Assembly: GCA_964023205.1 (NCBI GenBank)
Contig: OZ026841.1
Coordinates: 34,610,399-34,674,398 of the forward strand
DNA from: Lutraria lutraria
Taxonomy: Eukaryota > Mollusca > Bivalvia > Venerida > Mactridae
Reading direction: 5' to 3'
DNA length: 64,000 nt
Shown: positions 33,367 through 48,300 of the stretch, piece by piece
Position numbering within the stretch: the stretch's first letter is position 1
How the letters are laid out: each line of letters opens with the position of its first letter
Notes under the pieces: generated by a model
What the model was told of the DNA's origin: nothing
Database searches by the model: none
What the model saw: the letters and a program-made list of their open reading frames with translations, nothing else
Program-made: the position numbers and the translations under genes

Positions 33367-36300
33367 CTGCAATAATTGAACATAATATTTAGTATAGAGC
33401 TAACATTAAAAACACCCATCGTGTATGGATAATCTGGACAGACAAACTTGGGTTAGCGGTAACCTCAGAAAAAAGATCACTCTGTTAATAAAGGTCATTC
33501 TTTTAAAACGTCATTAATTATTTACAACAAATGACCTCCGAATAAAGGCCACCTGTCGATGAGGGCCGCATTATGTCTTTCCCAAGCTAGGGTGACATTT
33601 GTACACATGCTTGATTGTATGTATTTGCTTGTTGCCATTTTCTTTAAGTGATCCGACTAAAATCGGAAATCCATTGAAAAGTCATTTGTGGAAATGTTGT
33701 ACTGTTGATCACCACACCACATAAGACATTATGTTTACCGTGGGTAGTCATTGTTGAAGAAATTAAGAAAAAATACACCTTTAGAATTTCTTTGACCTAC
33801 TTATACTTAATGGTATGGCCAGGTAGCCCAAGACATGACATATTTTCTTGTCTAATACGAGTACATTTGTACATACCTCACCAAGTTAATTATGCAACAA
33901 TTATTAGCAATGCGAAACTTCAGTTGAAGTAAATCAATCAATTTTGTGTTCAACCATTACAAATTGGTAGACGAATAAATACAAATGGAGGCACGATCTT
34001 AGCCAAATATTAACCACTCATTCCACTTATCTTATGACAATGACGTATATTTTCAATACGGTCAATATAATCTCTCTTGTTTCGATCAATATTGCTATTT
34101 ACTCAATCATTAATTATTTAGAGGTACTTAAATTTAAACATACATATCGTAGTTATTTAACGTTGGAACAAGGAAATGTGTGATTACATTTTTTTTATTA
34201 CACGCGATCACTCTGCAGTGTTGACAGAAGTTAATGCCTCCATACGAACGTGGATATTAATTCTTCACACGAATCAAGCGTCACACTGAATACCAATTAG
34301 ATCAAATTCATTTAAAATCAAAGATAACGCACGTGGAACAGGACCATTTTTCTTAAAACTAGAAATGTGTCCGTAGGGTACGAATGCCTATGCTAAGAGC
34401 TATGTCAAAAAGGGGCAATAACTCCTGCGAAAAATCTTTGTTTTTTAACAGAAATCAAACTTGACCTGTATTCTATTATTATACACATTCAGGTGAAATA
34501 TGAAACGGACAGACAGGGGATAACGATGCTCTTGTGCTGTTTCGAACTGCGGGGACATAACAAGTTAAATTTCAATGATTACAATACAAACATTATTGAG
34601 ATTAAAATTATGTTCATTGTGTTTTAATAAACTGTATCTCTCGATAATCACTTTATTCGGTACAACATAATTTAAGGCTGTTTGATTTATTTGAAACTGC
34701 TTTTGTAAAATATCTGACTCAATGCAATTATTTCAGATTTTAATCACTAGCATAATATGATATTGGTACATTCTATTCGTATTTTACTTAAATTACAAAT
34801 ACGTTGATATCACAAGTACGTATTATCATGTGACATGTGTGGCTCCAAAAGTCGGGAAATTTCTGTATTACTTATAAATCAATAGGTTGAGACATTTACT
34901 GAAAACAAGATTCTATATAATACCAGAACTCTCGTTTACGTAGTGTAACTTGACCAAAATCATAAAGGGTCGTTTGGTCGCCAAAATTCCATATTTTTTC
35001 TAAACATACATTTCTTACTATTGGAGGCCCCGATATAAATAATTACACTCTTTTGATTTCGTTGTCACAATCTTTAAGGTCGGAGCCAAAACATGGAATC
35101 GATCGGGTGACGGTAAATGTATAATGTATTATTTTCCGGGCTAAGACACCTTAATAGAGTTTCCTCTTTTAAAATAGTTAAACTACGTGTTAAAACAGTT
35201 AGTAGCCCACGACTAGAGTGAATATGTGTATTTTCAGTCAAGTCCTCTGAGGAGTTCGCAACTACTGCCCGGGAGACATGAGGTCGACAAGAGGACATGT
35301 CCTTCACCGCTCCAACACATCCAAATCAACATATAAGTAGCAGACGACAATACCTGAATCGTTTCTTCTTTCGCATGGCATTCCATATCTTTTTCTTCGT
35401 ATAAAACACGTGGCACGTTGTCTGACACGGGTGGTAAGAACGGTTTGGGTGGAATATAGATTGGTTTGTCAGCGAAATACGACCTAAAATGAGAAGAATG
35501 CAATCTTTATACACACATATATACACAAAATGTTTATATTGTGTGAGTTAATAGAGAGAAAACGTGGCATTATAATAATCTTCCAGTTAGAAAAACACAA
35601 GATGTGACAGTGAACTAAGAGAAGGAAGTGCAATGTGCAGAGTCGACTGGAACACTCTATTAAAAAATCTGAGATTCTAAAATAATCATACTATAATTAA
35701 AATTTTGTTTTCTAAATTTTAGTTAATTGTATTACTACTGTATAAAAAGGACAAAATTAAAGTAGGAGTTTTACGAATAGCGATTGAGACTAAAATATTG
35801 TGAATGACTATCTAACGAAAGCAAAGACTGACAAGACAATACTTCCACCAGTAACAAAATAAGCCACATGAAACCATCAACCATTCATGTATATTTGAAT
35901 AGACTGATTAACAACAATAATGACGGCATTAATGATTATATACATGACATGCTTTGTAACAGTGTTAATCAATTAGTGTAAAGTACACATAGACGGAGAC
36001 ATTTTATTGACAACACATTTACCTGCAGATATGATTTTACATTAATTTTGTTTACAATTAAATAAGAGTTTCAATTTAAATAAATAGCAGACATTGGAAA
36101 GAAGACTGACTGGTTTTAATGAGTCTGTTGATGGTGTTGCCATGGTGACTAAAATTCATGAATATTAATAAAATATTAATAAATGTTACGAGGCGTTTTA
36201 AATACGAGTATGTGCATACATTTATGAACATATACAAAGTACGGGCCGTATTTAGTCAAGTAAATGAAACAGGCTAGGAAGCTTTACCGTCAGTATAAAA

Positions 36301-39300
36301 CTTTTGCATGTACTCGTATGTACTACTTGACTCTAATGACGCGTGCAGTTAACATATGTCCTTAAAACAACAAAAGTAACAATATGCTGACTGCTGCCGG
36401 TATGATGCTGTTGTGGGCAAAGTATTGCAGCTATAATGTGCGGGCGAAGTATTGCAGATATAGTGTTGTGGGCAAAGTATTGCAGACATAATGTGCGGGC
36501 GAAGTATTGCAGATATGGTGTTGGGGGCAAAGTAATGCAGATATAGTGTTGGGGGCAAAGTAATGCAGATATAGTGTTGGGGGCAAAGTATTGCAGATAT
36601 AATGTTGGGGGCAAAGTAATGCAGATATGGTGTTGGGGGCAAAGTAATGCAGATATGGTGTTGGGGGCAAAGTAATGCAGATATAGTGTTGTGGGCAAAG
36701 TATTGCAGACATAATGTGCGGGCGAAGTATTGCAGATATGGTGTTGGGGGCAAAGTAATGCAGATATAGTGTTGGGGGCAAAGTAATGCAGATATAGTGT
36801 TGGGGGCAAAGTATTGCAGATATAATGTTGGGGGCAAAGTAATGCAGATATGGTGTTGGGGGCAAAGTAATGCAGATATGGTGTTGGGGGCAAAGTAATG
36901 CAGATATAGTGTTGGGGACAAAGTATTGCAGATATGGTGTTGGGGGCATAGTATTGCAGATATGGTGTTGGGGACAAAGTAATGCAGATATGGTGTTGCA
37001 GATAAGGAGTTGGGTGCAAAGTATTGCAAATATGGTGTTGGGGGTGCAAAGTATTGCAGATATGGTGTCACAGGTATGGTGCTGCAGGCATGATACTGTA
37101 AATATGGTGTTGTATTTATGGTATTGCAAGTATGGTGCTGTAGGCATGGTGATGCAGATATGGTGCTAAAATATACCGTTCAGAGTATTGATGGGGTAGG
37201 GCAATATCAAACGCCAGCGCTTCAAACCTGAATGATTACGAGTTTAGACAGTATAAGTTAAATAAGTATTGTGATACTCTTAACAAGAATGCATTTACAA
37301 GTGTGACACAAAATACAACAAAGCCACGATGTTTGTGGGATGTGTGATGTTATACACTTAGTTTGAACATCAATCTCAAAAGGGGCAATCATTTGATAGG
37401 TTTAATCTGATCAAAGGCACTCGTTTGACCAATGAAACACTAGATCCAGTGTACTCATACAGTGATTGTTTTAAGACATCAGGGAAAGCTCTCAAATGGA
37501 CAACATTGGGCAGGCACACACAGGGTTAAGATTTCAATCCAATCTTACTGTACATCGATACTCCGTCGAATTTCAGAAAGTCTTTCCGATTTATTATCAC
37601 GCCTAAAAAGAAATATTGGAACTATTTCATATGTCTTAAAACAAGTTCGTCTCTACGACTGATAATATTTAAATATGATAAAAATCAGAACAGAATTTCT
37701 TAGATAATGAAACAGCGACACAAGATTCAGTCGATACTGTATACTTACAGTCATTTGTATCTTGGTAGACTCAACATAAACAACTAGCATAAAAAAGACG
37801 GATTTTGAAAATCATTACCAAGTATACTGATCAAACTGTTCAATTTACAGTTGGCGATATTCACATACTAGTAGTCAGCATTAATATAGCCTTACACGTT
37901 TTTATCAAGAACACAAACAATTAATTTATCTATACATTTCTTGTAACACAAATTAACAAAAACTGAATTCTAAATTTCACAAGCTTTTAGTAAATCAAGA
38001 CAACTAAAACCACACTGTAAATAAGTCAAACATTTAATTATTACAATCTGAAAAAAATCCACCAGAAAATAAATATATTAGTTAAATTAATTATAACGTG
38101 AACGCAAAAACAACTACAACAACAACAAAGCAGACGGTAACGTAAACTTCTCGACGTCGAAGGCGTAGTTTATCAAACAACGTGACTGTAAATTCCAACA
38201 TGTACCTCACCTGTATTTTAAAGGGCCATAAAGGTCTATATCTCGACGATTCAGGTGGGATATACTTAGAGAAAAAAAAGAAATAGAAATGAACTATCTT
38301 GAAATAGAAACTAAAAAGGTCCACACACATACAGACAGTTGCCCTATTAAAGGAAGTAATGAACGATCTTGTACTTGTACCTTGTTCTTAATCTATGGTT
38401 GAGAAGAAAAACGGCACCAAAATGTGTGAATATATAGTTTAAGACATTTCAGTACAGATCGGCGCACAGAGATTGAAACACAATATGCAATTTTAATTTC
38501 CCATAAGAAGGTTTTGATAGATTAATGAGCTGAACAGTGAATTAAAATGGAACATCTTCTCAGAGGCAATAAAACCATTCTTGATTGGTTCGCGCAGGAG
38601 TCAACGCGAAACTGTATCAACTTTAATTTGTTGCAATACAAAAAAACAATTTTTTGTAGTATTGATACATTACATATATAATTGCCCTTATTTTACATAC
38701 AATCAAACCTGTGAACAAAGGCCATCCTTGGGAAAGACAAAATAAGGCCTTTATTGACAGATGACCATTTATTCAGATTTCCATGTGTTCTAAATAACCA
38801 ATTATAGTTTTTAAAAGAATGACCTTTATTCACAGGACTACCTTTATTCGGAGGTGGTCACAAAACAAATGTTTGACTATTTTTACAATTTGATCCTTTG
38901 AAAGGATAAACCTTAAGTTCCGTAAGTTAGTATGTTGGTATGATTGTGATTTAACATCGCTCGTATTATGACTAAGTTCAGCATGAATTAGTTAGTAAGG
39001 TGATCTATAATGTAATAAGTTGTAAGATTAGTGCATGATAAGTAAATACATGCAGAAATGAATTAACAGAATTTCGAAGACCGGTCTAAAGCAACAAGTA
39101 TGTCTTTAGTTTTGGCAAGGTGGCTTTCTAAAACTCGTCTCCAACATTGGCCCCTGGCTTTAATGTGACGTATTTTTCTATGTTATGTGAAGTTGTGTTC
39201 GTAACAAATCGTCACTTCTGTAATGTTATTGAACAAGAATTAACAACAAAGTCGGTTTGCTGATAAGCAAATAATGTCTGTGGTACAGCAACATATTTGC

Positions 39301-42300
39301 AATCATTGCTGTTCTTGCACTTTCGAATGTGGCATGCATTGGTTCACAAAAAGCCTTTTACAACTTAAGTATTTGTTTACTCAATAAACTCAGATATACA
39401 TTCAGATAATATTGTCTTGTTTCAAAAGATACTCGTATACACATGTACTTGATACAGAAGGATGTGACGTGAACATTAATATGACAGTGCTAATTAAAGT
39501 TACGTATTATTATGTTTGTGACAGGATACACGTTGCTTACATACATGAATCTTCTGAAAAAATAAAAATGACTTAAAAACATTACTCTTAGTCAACGAAA
39601 GGTTTAAGATGTGGTGAATAGTTCGTGTATATTTCTGTTATTTGTTGTCAGGGCAACCAGGGTGAATTGCAAGAGGATATGAACTAGCAGTACTTGTCAC
39701 ATGACAGTCTATATTGGTTTTAGAGAATAAATAAAACAAGCTGCTCAAAGATATGTTTCTACTTAAGCTACTATCAGACTTACGGGTAGTTTCGTAGAGC
39801 CCGATCTGAGAGGAGCAGATACGGAGGGATAGAAGTCAAAAATCTGAAATTGTACATTGAACGTATTCTATTATTATTCAATCTACGTAAAAATATGGCG
39901 TGACATAACGTGGTTACTATGGTTACGTGTATGTTATATATACTTTATGCATGTTTGTTTGTCTGTTTGTAAGCTTTGCACATTCAAAATATTTTGGAGA
40001 CAGGGTAAAACATATCACTGACAAAATAACGAAAAGTGAGGAGGGCTATTTAAAGACATCATTCACATTTAATCTTCCGCAAAAAGGCAGTTCGGTTTCA
40101 TACGCCACCAAATAGTCTAAGGTTCACCATTTAGAACAGTTTAAATTTAATGAGACACTAATTATAGCAAATGAAATGATGGATTTTCTTTGAGCAATAA
40201 ATGATATGTAAAAATATATGTCGCGTTCATACATATTCGTACATAAATAGGCTGTTCAAATACATATATGTACAGTGAACTAAATAATGTCAATAATATA
40301 TTGTAGGTCCTTTGGAAGTAGATGTTATATAAGTCTATTCCTCCTAGGTATATACTGTCACACCTATTGTGTGTAAGATGATATAGTTACTATTGTCCTT
40401 CAACTACTCATGCTAGCATTTAATACCTATGGAACCATAGTGATATTTTATAGATCACATAACGTCTAGTTGTCACACAAAGCTTTAACATTACCACTCA
40501 ATTGTGCTAGATTACTTACAAGTAACTAAACAAACATGTCATATGACAACTTAATATTATCATAGAGATGATGAAAGGAGCACAAACAAAATATACAGAT
40601 TGCAGTTCTTCAATGTATGTAAGTTTTTTGCGATGTATTTTTAAGCATAAAGTAAATTCTCAAACCTTCTAGAACGACCCTTGCTAACATAAATAAACGA
40701 TGTCTAAGGATAATATAGCCGTACCTATAGACTTATATATATATACCAAGTGATACTCTTTGGTTCAATATGACTTAAACGACCATTATTGCTGATTTTA
40801 TATCGAATGTTATTGTGAGATTCAATTAAGTGAGTTTATTTTTTTTATGTGTATGCTTTAATTGTACGAGCCGTTCACTAATTTATCAAGACATATAGAA
40901 TTCAGACAAATACGAGCGTATCAACATTCGTGGAATGCTGGCTTGAATCAATGAATCAATTGTAGTGGGACAAAAATTACTATAATTAATAAAATATCGG
41001 TAAAATAAACATACACAATACATTTGTACTACATAAATCGTGTATATGGGAGCTACTTGGCAAAAACAGATAATTTGTGAAGTTCAATAACATTAATTAG
41101 GTACTGGAACAAAGTAAGAACCGAGAAATTTTCAAACCTGTCACTACAAGAGCGTCAAGTCTTTACATTCTGCGATATGCTGTTTTAAAGGTCCATTAGC
41201 TTTTTGAATTTAGTAATACAGATTAATAGATAAAATCTTAGTACAATATAAGATTTTATTTGCTCTAAAGCAATATCTAAATAATGTCTTTCTTCAGCCA
41301 CATCTCGTAAAGATGTTGTTAGATGTTTTTTCTTATTTTTGCAATATCATTGAAATAATACTGTCCTACATTTCTTTTTGTACTTCGTGATTAAAATAGA
41401 AAATTTCTGAATGTTTTTTATTGCAAGCAAAAGTCAGGTTCATTGATAAGACATCATTCTCGGTAAAATAAGACCTACATTGTGTACTTTATTCTAAATA
41501 TTCACAAAGCTAATGGGGCTTTATATCCGTTTGAGTGGAATTCGTAAACCATGAACTTTTCATGAACATTTCTTGCACACTTCATGAAAAGTTCAAAAGG
41601 TAAACATAATTATCTGACAGGGGTTTATCTCAACCTTGCATGAATACAGTAAATGATTTGATATGATAAAATAGAAGTCTACTTACGTTCTGTCTGGATG
41701 ACCATGAGGTATCTCTCCCTTGTTGTATTTACGAGGTGACGACGCTGGCTCTGATTTGATGAGTCGATTTGGTGAAATTGTTCTACTCATGTTTTCCCCT
41801 CGTGGACTCTTGATACCTGGAGGTGTGTCTGGAATGTAGGACACGTGTTACATATATATGTGTTTCAAAATATGAGTCAAATATTATAAGTAAATTGATA
41901 TAAAATCTGAAAAGAAGATATCAAAATCTTGAATTTAAATGTTTAATAAAATCTATTTTTATTTAATTTTCCAAAATTCAAGAACGAAACTGAATCGAAT
42001 AAAGGCCTTTATCGAATTTTGTTCAACATAAGAAACGCAAAAAACATTTCAGGTGAAAGAAACAATGATTGGAATTATCTATATACTACTACTAGTAAAT
42101 ACATGTTTGTTCTGTTTAATGTATTCTTATATGGTTAAAGCTGAATTATGCAATACAAGAAGAAAGTCTCTGGTGTTCTGATCTAAATAATACACAAACG
42201 TGTTTTCTGTTACGATTTAATATCACACTTAAATATCCATATGTGGCTACAAAAGAATGATACAATATAAGAAAAAATCTGTGGTGATCTGATCTAATTA

Positions 42301-45300
42301 ATTCAAACAAGTGTTTCGGTTGTGATTGCATATAACATCAAATAAGTACAAAGTAAACGTGTTCACTTCCTGTGCGTAAGCAAGTCTTGTGCAATAGGTG
42401 ACGTCACTTTTGTATTTGGAGCCTAGGCATATGTCCATATACAATAGACAAATTACTACAAGAGCAAAATCTCATTGCAATCTCATTGATGTCGGAAGAA
42501 TTGCGTTTATTGTGCGATGGGTAATTAGTATTTTTTAGTTTTAGTATGGTCTAATCATCAGGAAGCTATTTATACGAACCAAACAATAAAACGTGTGTTT
42601 GTGTTCTCGCTATTTCAAAAGGTGACATATCCTAAGATCACAAACTATCTTAAATGGAATTTAGATGCTGTGTTTCTATACCAAGACATACCAAACCGAT
42701 ATAATATTAATTTATATTGTAATGTTCAATAACAAGACACATACTAGTAGGCGTGGCCACATCCAGTGGTTAACATTTAAACTTTGTAATCATTAAGTTA
42801 ATATTTGTTTTGTCTCAGAATACTAGTAAATAAAAGACCAGAAAGATAATTACAACTCGTATTAATTATTGAACAGAATTTTTTATATCTTCAACAGTTA
42901 ACTATTGACTGCAATACAGTTTGGTATGTCTTACATACAGTCTACCACGTGCTGTATATCTACATGTTGTGGTATACGATACATAAGCTAAACAATTCAC
43001 CACTCACCTACAAGACTTTAATTAATGTCGAACAATCGACTCCCTACATACTAAAAGGTTACATCCGAATATTGTATTTTGAACATGTGTAACAAAAAGC
43101 CTATAAAAAGCCTTGTGTTTGAAAAATACTACATTAAGTGTGAAACTTAAAATTTAGTTTTTAATACCACGTGTTCGTCTTAATCATGTAAATACAACTA
43201 CATCAACAGACTTCTCACCAGGGGGCTTTTGGAACGATTTATACTGTAGCTTTCTGTTAGGCAGATCGAACACTGGCCAAGTCGAATTGCAATCAGAGTT
43301 TGGCACGAATCATTAGGCGACATCTAGGCATCCAACATGCCTTCCGTCTATATAATATACATGTACCCACAGCCCATGTAGTGTAGCAAGACATTGATAG
43401 ATGTGAGTGCTGTCATTACAATATCAATTAATCGTAAAACTGTTATATGTTAAGCTCAATTAAAAACTCATTAGATTCTCTAAAATACCCATGAAATGCA
43501 ATATCACTGTGTCAGTTGATTAATAATTAATAAATACAATGTATGACAGTACATACTGATTACAGTGCGATCATGCAGTATATTATTCTATGATTATATA
43601 ATGATGTTCTGGATGAAAGGTATTATTTCCAATTAGAAGTGGATGGAGCATGCAGTATGTCTTCTAAAAAGTGGGCGGAGCATGCAGTATGCCTCAACCA
43701 CGTAGTGGGTGGAGAATGCAATATATATCCACCAAGAAGTGGGCGGAACATGTAACAAGTCTCCTCCTCAAAGTGGGCGGAGCATGCAAGATGCTACAAA
43801 GCATGCAAGATGCTACAACCACGTAGTGGATGGAGCATGCATGTATCTTCACCAAGAAGTGTAATATATGTCTAGCAACATTGAATACACAAACCGCACA
43901 CACCTTTGATATACAATCATTACACTCTGAAACACGCTGAAATATTATAACAAACTCTGATTTGTTTATATTACCTGCCCTATGAAAAACTGTAAATATA
44001 GTCAGTTCGACGTAAATCATGACATCACAGTTACATACTCAAAATAACAATAAATACCAAAACTTGGCACCAAATGAAGTGGCCAAAATATTAAGATGGT
44101 CTTTATATCAAGTTAAAATTTAAAGGAAATAATATTCCCAGACCCCACTTAGCGAGGGTTTACTGTAAAGTCACCAAAGACACATGGACAAAGCATTATA
44201 AGTTAATAAGGAAGATTTTTTATATTGGAAGGAAATGTAAAATAAAATCATATTAAATAAATAATAAAATCATGTAACTTTTAAGATTATTACAGACACA
44301 CAAATTATCAACCACAAAAATGTGTGTTTCTACTAGTGTAGAAAAATATGACAGGAAACTTTACAACACATACATGTTTATACTCAAGATAGTATTACGA
44401 ACTTTGACAATAAATAACACCGCCTCTCACCCTTTGTAACTGAATAACATAAGAAGAAATCTTGTTATTATAAGTATTATATAGGGAAGACTACCTAATA
44501 TCACTAAATCAAAGATTTGTGAGAGTAATTTCTGTTAAACTTCACCATATTTGACACCCAAATGTTACATGCGTTACGAAACATGTATTAAGTTAAACCA
44601 CTAATACCACAGTTTATCAATTGATGACAATTAATAACGCGGACTTCTTATAAGAAAAGAATTGCATTTTTGTGCGAACCCTTGGCTTCATGTATATATA
44701 ATTATAAACAAGGTATTGTATGTTATGGACGTCGTTGTTAAGGATACGTGAATCGTTTAAAGGACATTTGATGTTCAGGAAGTTATTTTCAAAACATACC
44801 CATATGACTTAAAACATTATTTGTGATAAAAATATCTAAATGGTGTTCCAGCCATGGTTACAGTACTCGGTGGGTAGTTAAGTAGAACGCATGAATGTGA
44901 TATATAATACTGTAAAGTATTGCCTTACCAGGATTACTTCTGCCTACAATATGCAGTGAATTTAACAACAACAAAAGCACAAACTGACAATAAAAGCTTA
45001 TACATGTAAAACAAATAGATAAAAACCTTTAAGAACTTTAATTCCCGAGCCACTCGGTAAAAACGTCATCCCATCGTTGTTGCGATAGCGTTCGGATTTT
45101 TTAGCCCTCATTTTGAAAATATCTTGACTGATTTTTTTCACATTCTACCACACACAAGTCTAATGTAAACAGTATGCTTAGAGAAAGTCAATGCTAATGT
45201 TTGCAAATAATAGCCTAGAAGAGTGAAGGACATATCGTATTTTTCACCATGATGTTTGTAATCCTTGACAACGTATACACTGGCAAAATATAATTACAGA

Positions 45301-48300
45301 TATGTATACGGAGTAAAATATAAAACAGGTTAACAGAAGAACGTATTATGTCAGACTGATAGATTATTTTAAAACATCGAGTAAAAACGGATTAGCCCTA
45401 AAACGAAAGAAAACTGTGCGTAAGCTCATGTAAAGTTTTTGTATCGCAAATTCAAAAGAAACGAGCAAATATAATACGGCTTACAACAGTAGAGTATACG
45501 TGCTTATCAATTTGGAGATTAGAACGAAATTAAATGTTGACCGATAAAGCAATAAATGAAATTATATCTTGCCAACAAATTGACCAGTGGAAACAAATAA
45601 TAGTACGTTCACAATAAAATATAATTTGCAATGTTATTATGACTTTGTCTGACACAGTAATGCAAGTACACTACGCGTATATCAGAACAAAATTACGTAC
45701 AACGAAAAAATAATCTTAATAAATGTCCCAATAGATAGACGTAGTGTAAAATAAAACATTAAATAAATCAATAGTAGTTATTTAGAACGTAACAAAAAGG
45801 CGTGGTTAATCTACATATTTGATACCAAATATGGTGCGATAAACTGAAACTAATTGTTAAGCACAAAGGTCTAAAAAGGGAACGACTATGAAAACAGTGT
45901 AAACGTTAGAAAGGTGTTTGGTATTTAGGTAAAAAAGATTGTAAGAAATGAATAATTGTTGAGTAACGTAACAGGAGGATTTCTCTTGTCAGAATGCGGT
46001 CTGCATCAGGTATACTGCAATAAAAGAATTTCCTGACTGAGAGAAGATTTTGCCTAATAATTATTCCCCAAACTCAGAACAATTTATGTGTATTTTATAC
46101 ACCAGTGTATAGGTAAGAAAACCGCACTGGTCAATTTCATGCCACTTGAATTTTCTTGAAAATTCCTAATCACACAACACTAATTTTGTTGTTTTAAAAT
46201 CATCATTACTAAATATAGCATAACCCTAAATATCATTTCACTGATCAAGTTTCAAGTGCTCAAATTATATGAAAACGCCATTATGTCATACGATGTGATA
46301 GTGGCTGATTTTACGATTTGATTAAGTTTTTGCCCCTTTTCATCAGGCAGAGTCATATGAGGTGGACATTTCACCTAACCAGCGGTCTTAGGAAGATCCA
46401 GTACTAGACTACTGAAGACTACTGTATTACCATTTAGTGATATATAATTTATATCAAAATATGCGTGTACTACATTCACTTAAAAAACCCTGATAAGTTT
46501 AGATGTCTTAAAGTCAGGAAATATTACTAAACATGATCCCTGAATGCAGACCACGTGACCAAATGTCACTTACTAGGGTGAGATGGCGGTGTATTAAGAC
46601 GAAGCCTTAAAACCGGATCTGGTTCCATGTAATATAGCTCTCGCCTTCTCCACGTGGCATTCCTACCTGTTTTCTCTAGTTCAGCATCGATTTGAATTCT
46701 AAGCAACATCAGTACGCGTTCAATAACTTTAGGTTTACCTCTAGACAGCGCACCAAGTACCTCATCAGATAGCTCTAGTCCCAACCGACGCAAAACCTTT
46801 CTGTAATAGTAAAGAAAAAATCAAATCAAAATGGAAGTCTGTCTAATGGATACAAATGTTATTCGTGTATTGTTCATAAACCATTTTTCATACGTCTGGG
46901 TCCCTTGATAGGAATTTTGAATGCAGAACAATGAATCCCACCTTGAACATTTGTATCATTAGTGTTGCCACCGGATACTTATCTGTGATGACATCATATA
47001 AATAATATCACATTTCTGAGAGGGCGTTATTAAAAATTGTCAGCGTGAGAAAAATAATGTTGACCGAGGCAGCGCCTTTTTCGAGGGCAGGCGATTTTGG
47101 TCTTATTAGAAGTATTTTCAAGTAGAATGTACAATCTAGAATAATTTTGTTATGAACAACTCCTCAAATAAATGGAGAATGATTTAACAACCGAAATTCT
47201 GTTTGAACTGTACGCGCATTATTTCTGCGCATGTGTTATTAAATACAGTGCGTTATTAAAAAATAATTCCCGCTCAGGTAAAAACGACATTACATTGGAA
47301 ACGGGAATGAGGTATAATAATATTAGTTTCGCGGCTTCTTACTGGCTCTATGCGGTGTGAAGCAGGGTCCGTAAATAAATATTGAGCGAGAGAGAAAGCT
47401 CGATAGCAGCTAGAGTAACTGACCATGTATCTGACACCGTACCGGGTTAGTAAGAAGCTGTATAAAGAATTTATCTTACCGAGTACCCTTCATAAATCAA
47501 TTTACCAGTGTTAACAACGAAACTATGATTACTGACTGGATATAAATTGGTATAGTCTGACCTTATGGCTAATACTGGAAAATATTAGGTCTGCACGTGA
47601 CAAGGCTCAACCAATCAACAGCATATGCAATGTGTTGTATATAGGATATCCCATTAGCGACTGGTCCAGAGAGGACTAGAATCAAATTAACCAAACACGG
47701 GATTTGAATCATGTTCTTACCATTAGAAGAATCATAACGATGCTAGCATTCAGATACCAAGCAATATGGAAACAAAAATGATAAGCCTTCACGACTCTTT
47801 ATCCTTTAAAATTACAATAAAACACATTAAAACCGAACCCCTTCCGGTTTTAATGAGAATTGCGCGAAATAATTAGGTCTTAAAAGATCGTCCGATTTTC
47901 AAGAAATTCCAGTTTACAGGGAGTCCTGTTTACCGGGGTTTTGCTGTACACTTGATTAAATTGACAGTTGTCTTTTCTTGTAATTCATAATCTAATCTAC
48001 AGACAATAAGTCTGCAAGAAGGTATACTAGATGCAGTATGACACATACCTGTTTAACAAGAACCAATTCTCCAGTCTTTGTTTTGTAGCTGCGGCTGGTG
48101 AGTAGTTATGCAACTCAACCATCTTAGGGAAATAATGCCTGACTATCTCTGCACAAAGAACTGAAATGGTGAAATACAGAAACATTTGTGATTAATTATG
48201 TACGAAACATATCATAGTAAACCCCTGAAAACTGGACTCCTTGAAAACCGGAGTTCCCCGAATATCGGAGTCCGGCTTTGTGAAAACCAGAATTTTCAGA

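Noticed and set aside
36333..37147. Three minus-strand frames of about 238 codons
   Set aside because: Produced by a 28-bp stop-free minisatellite inside a SPEF1 intron; not a gene.
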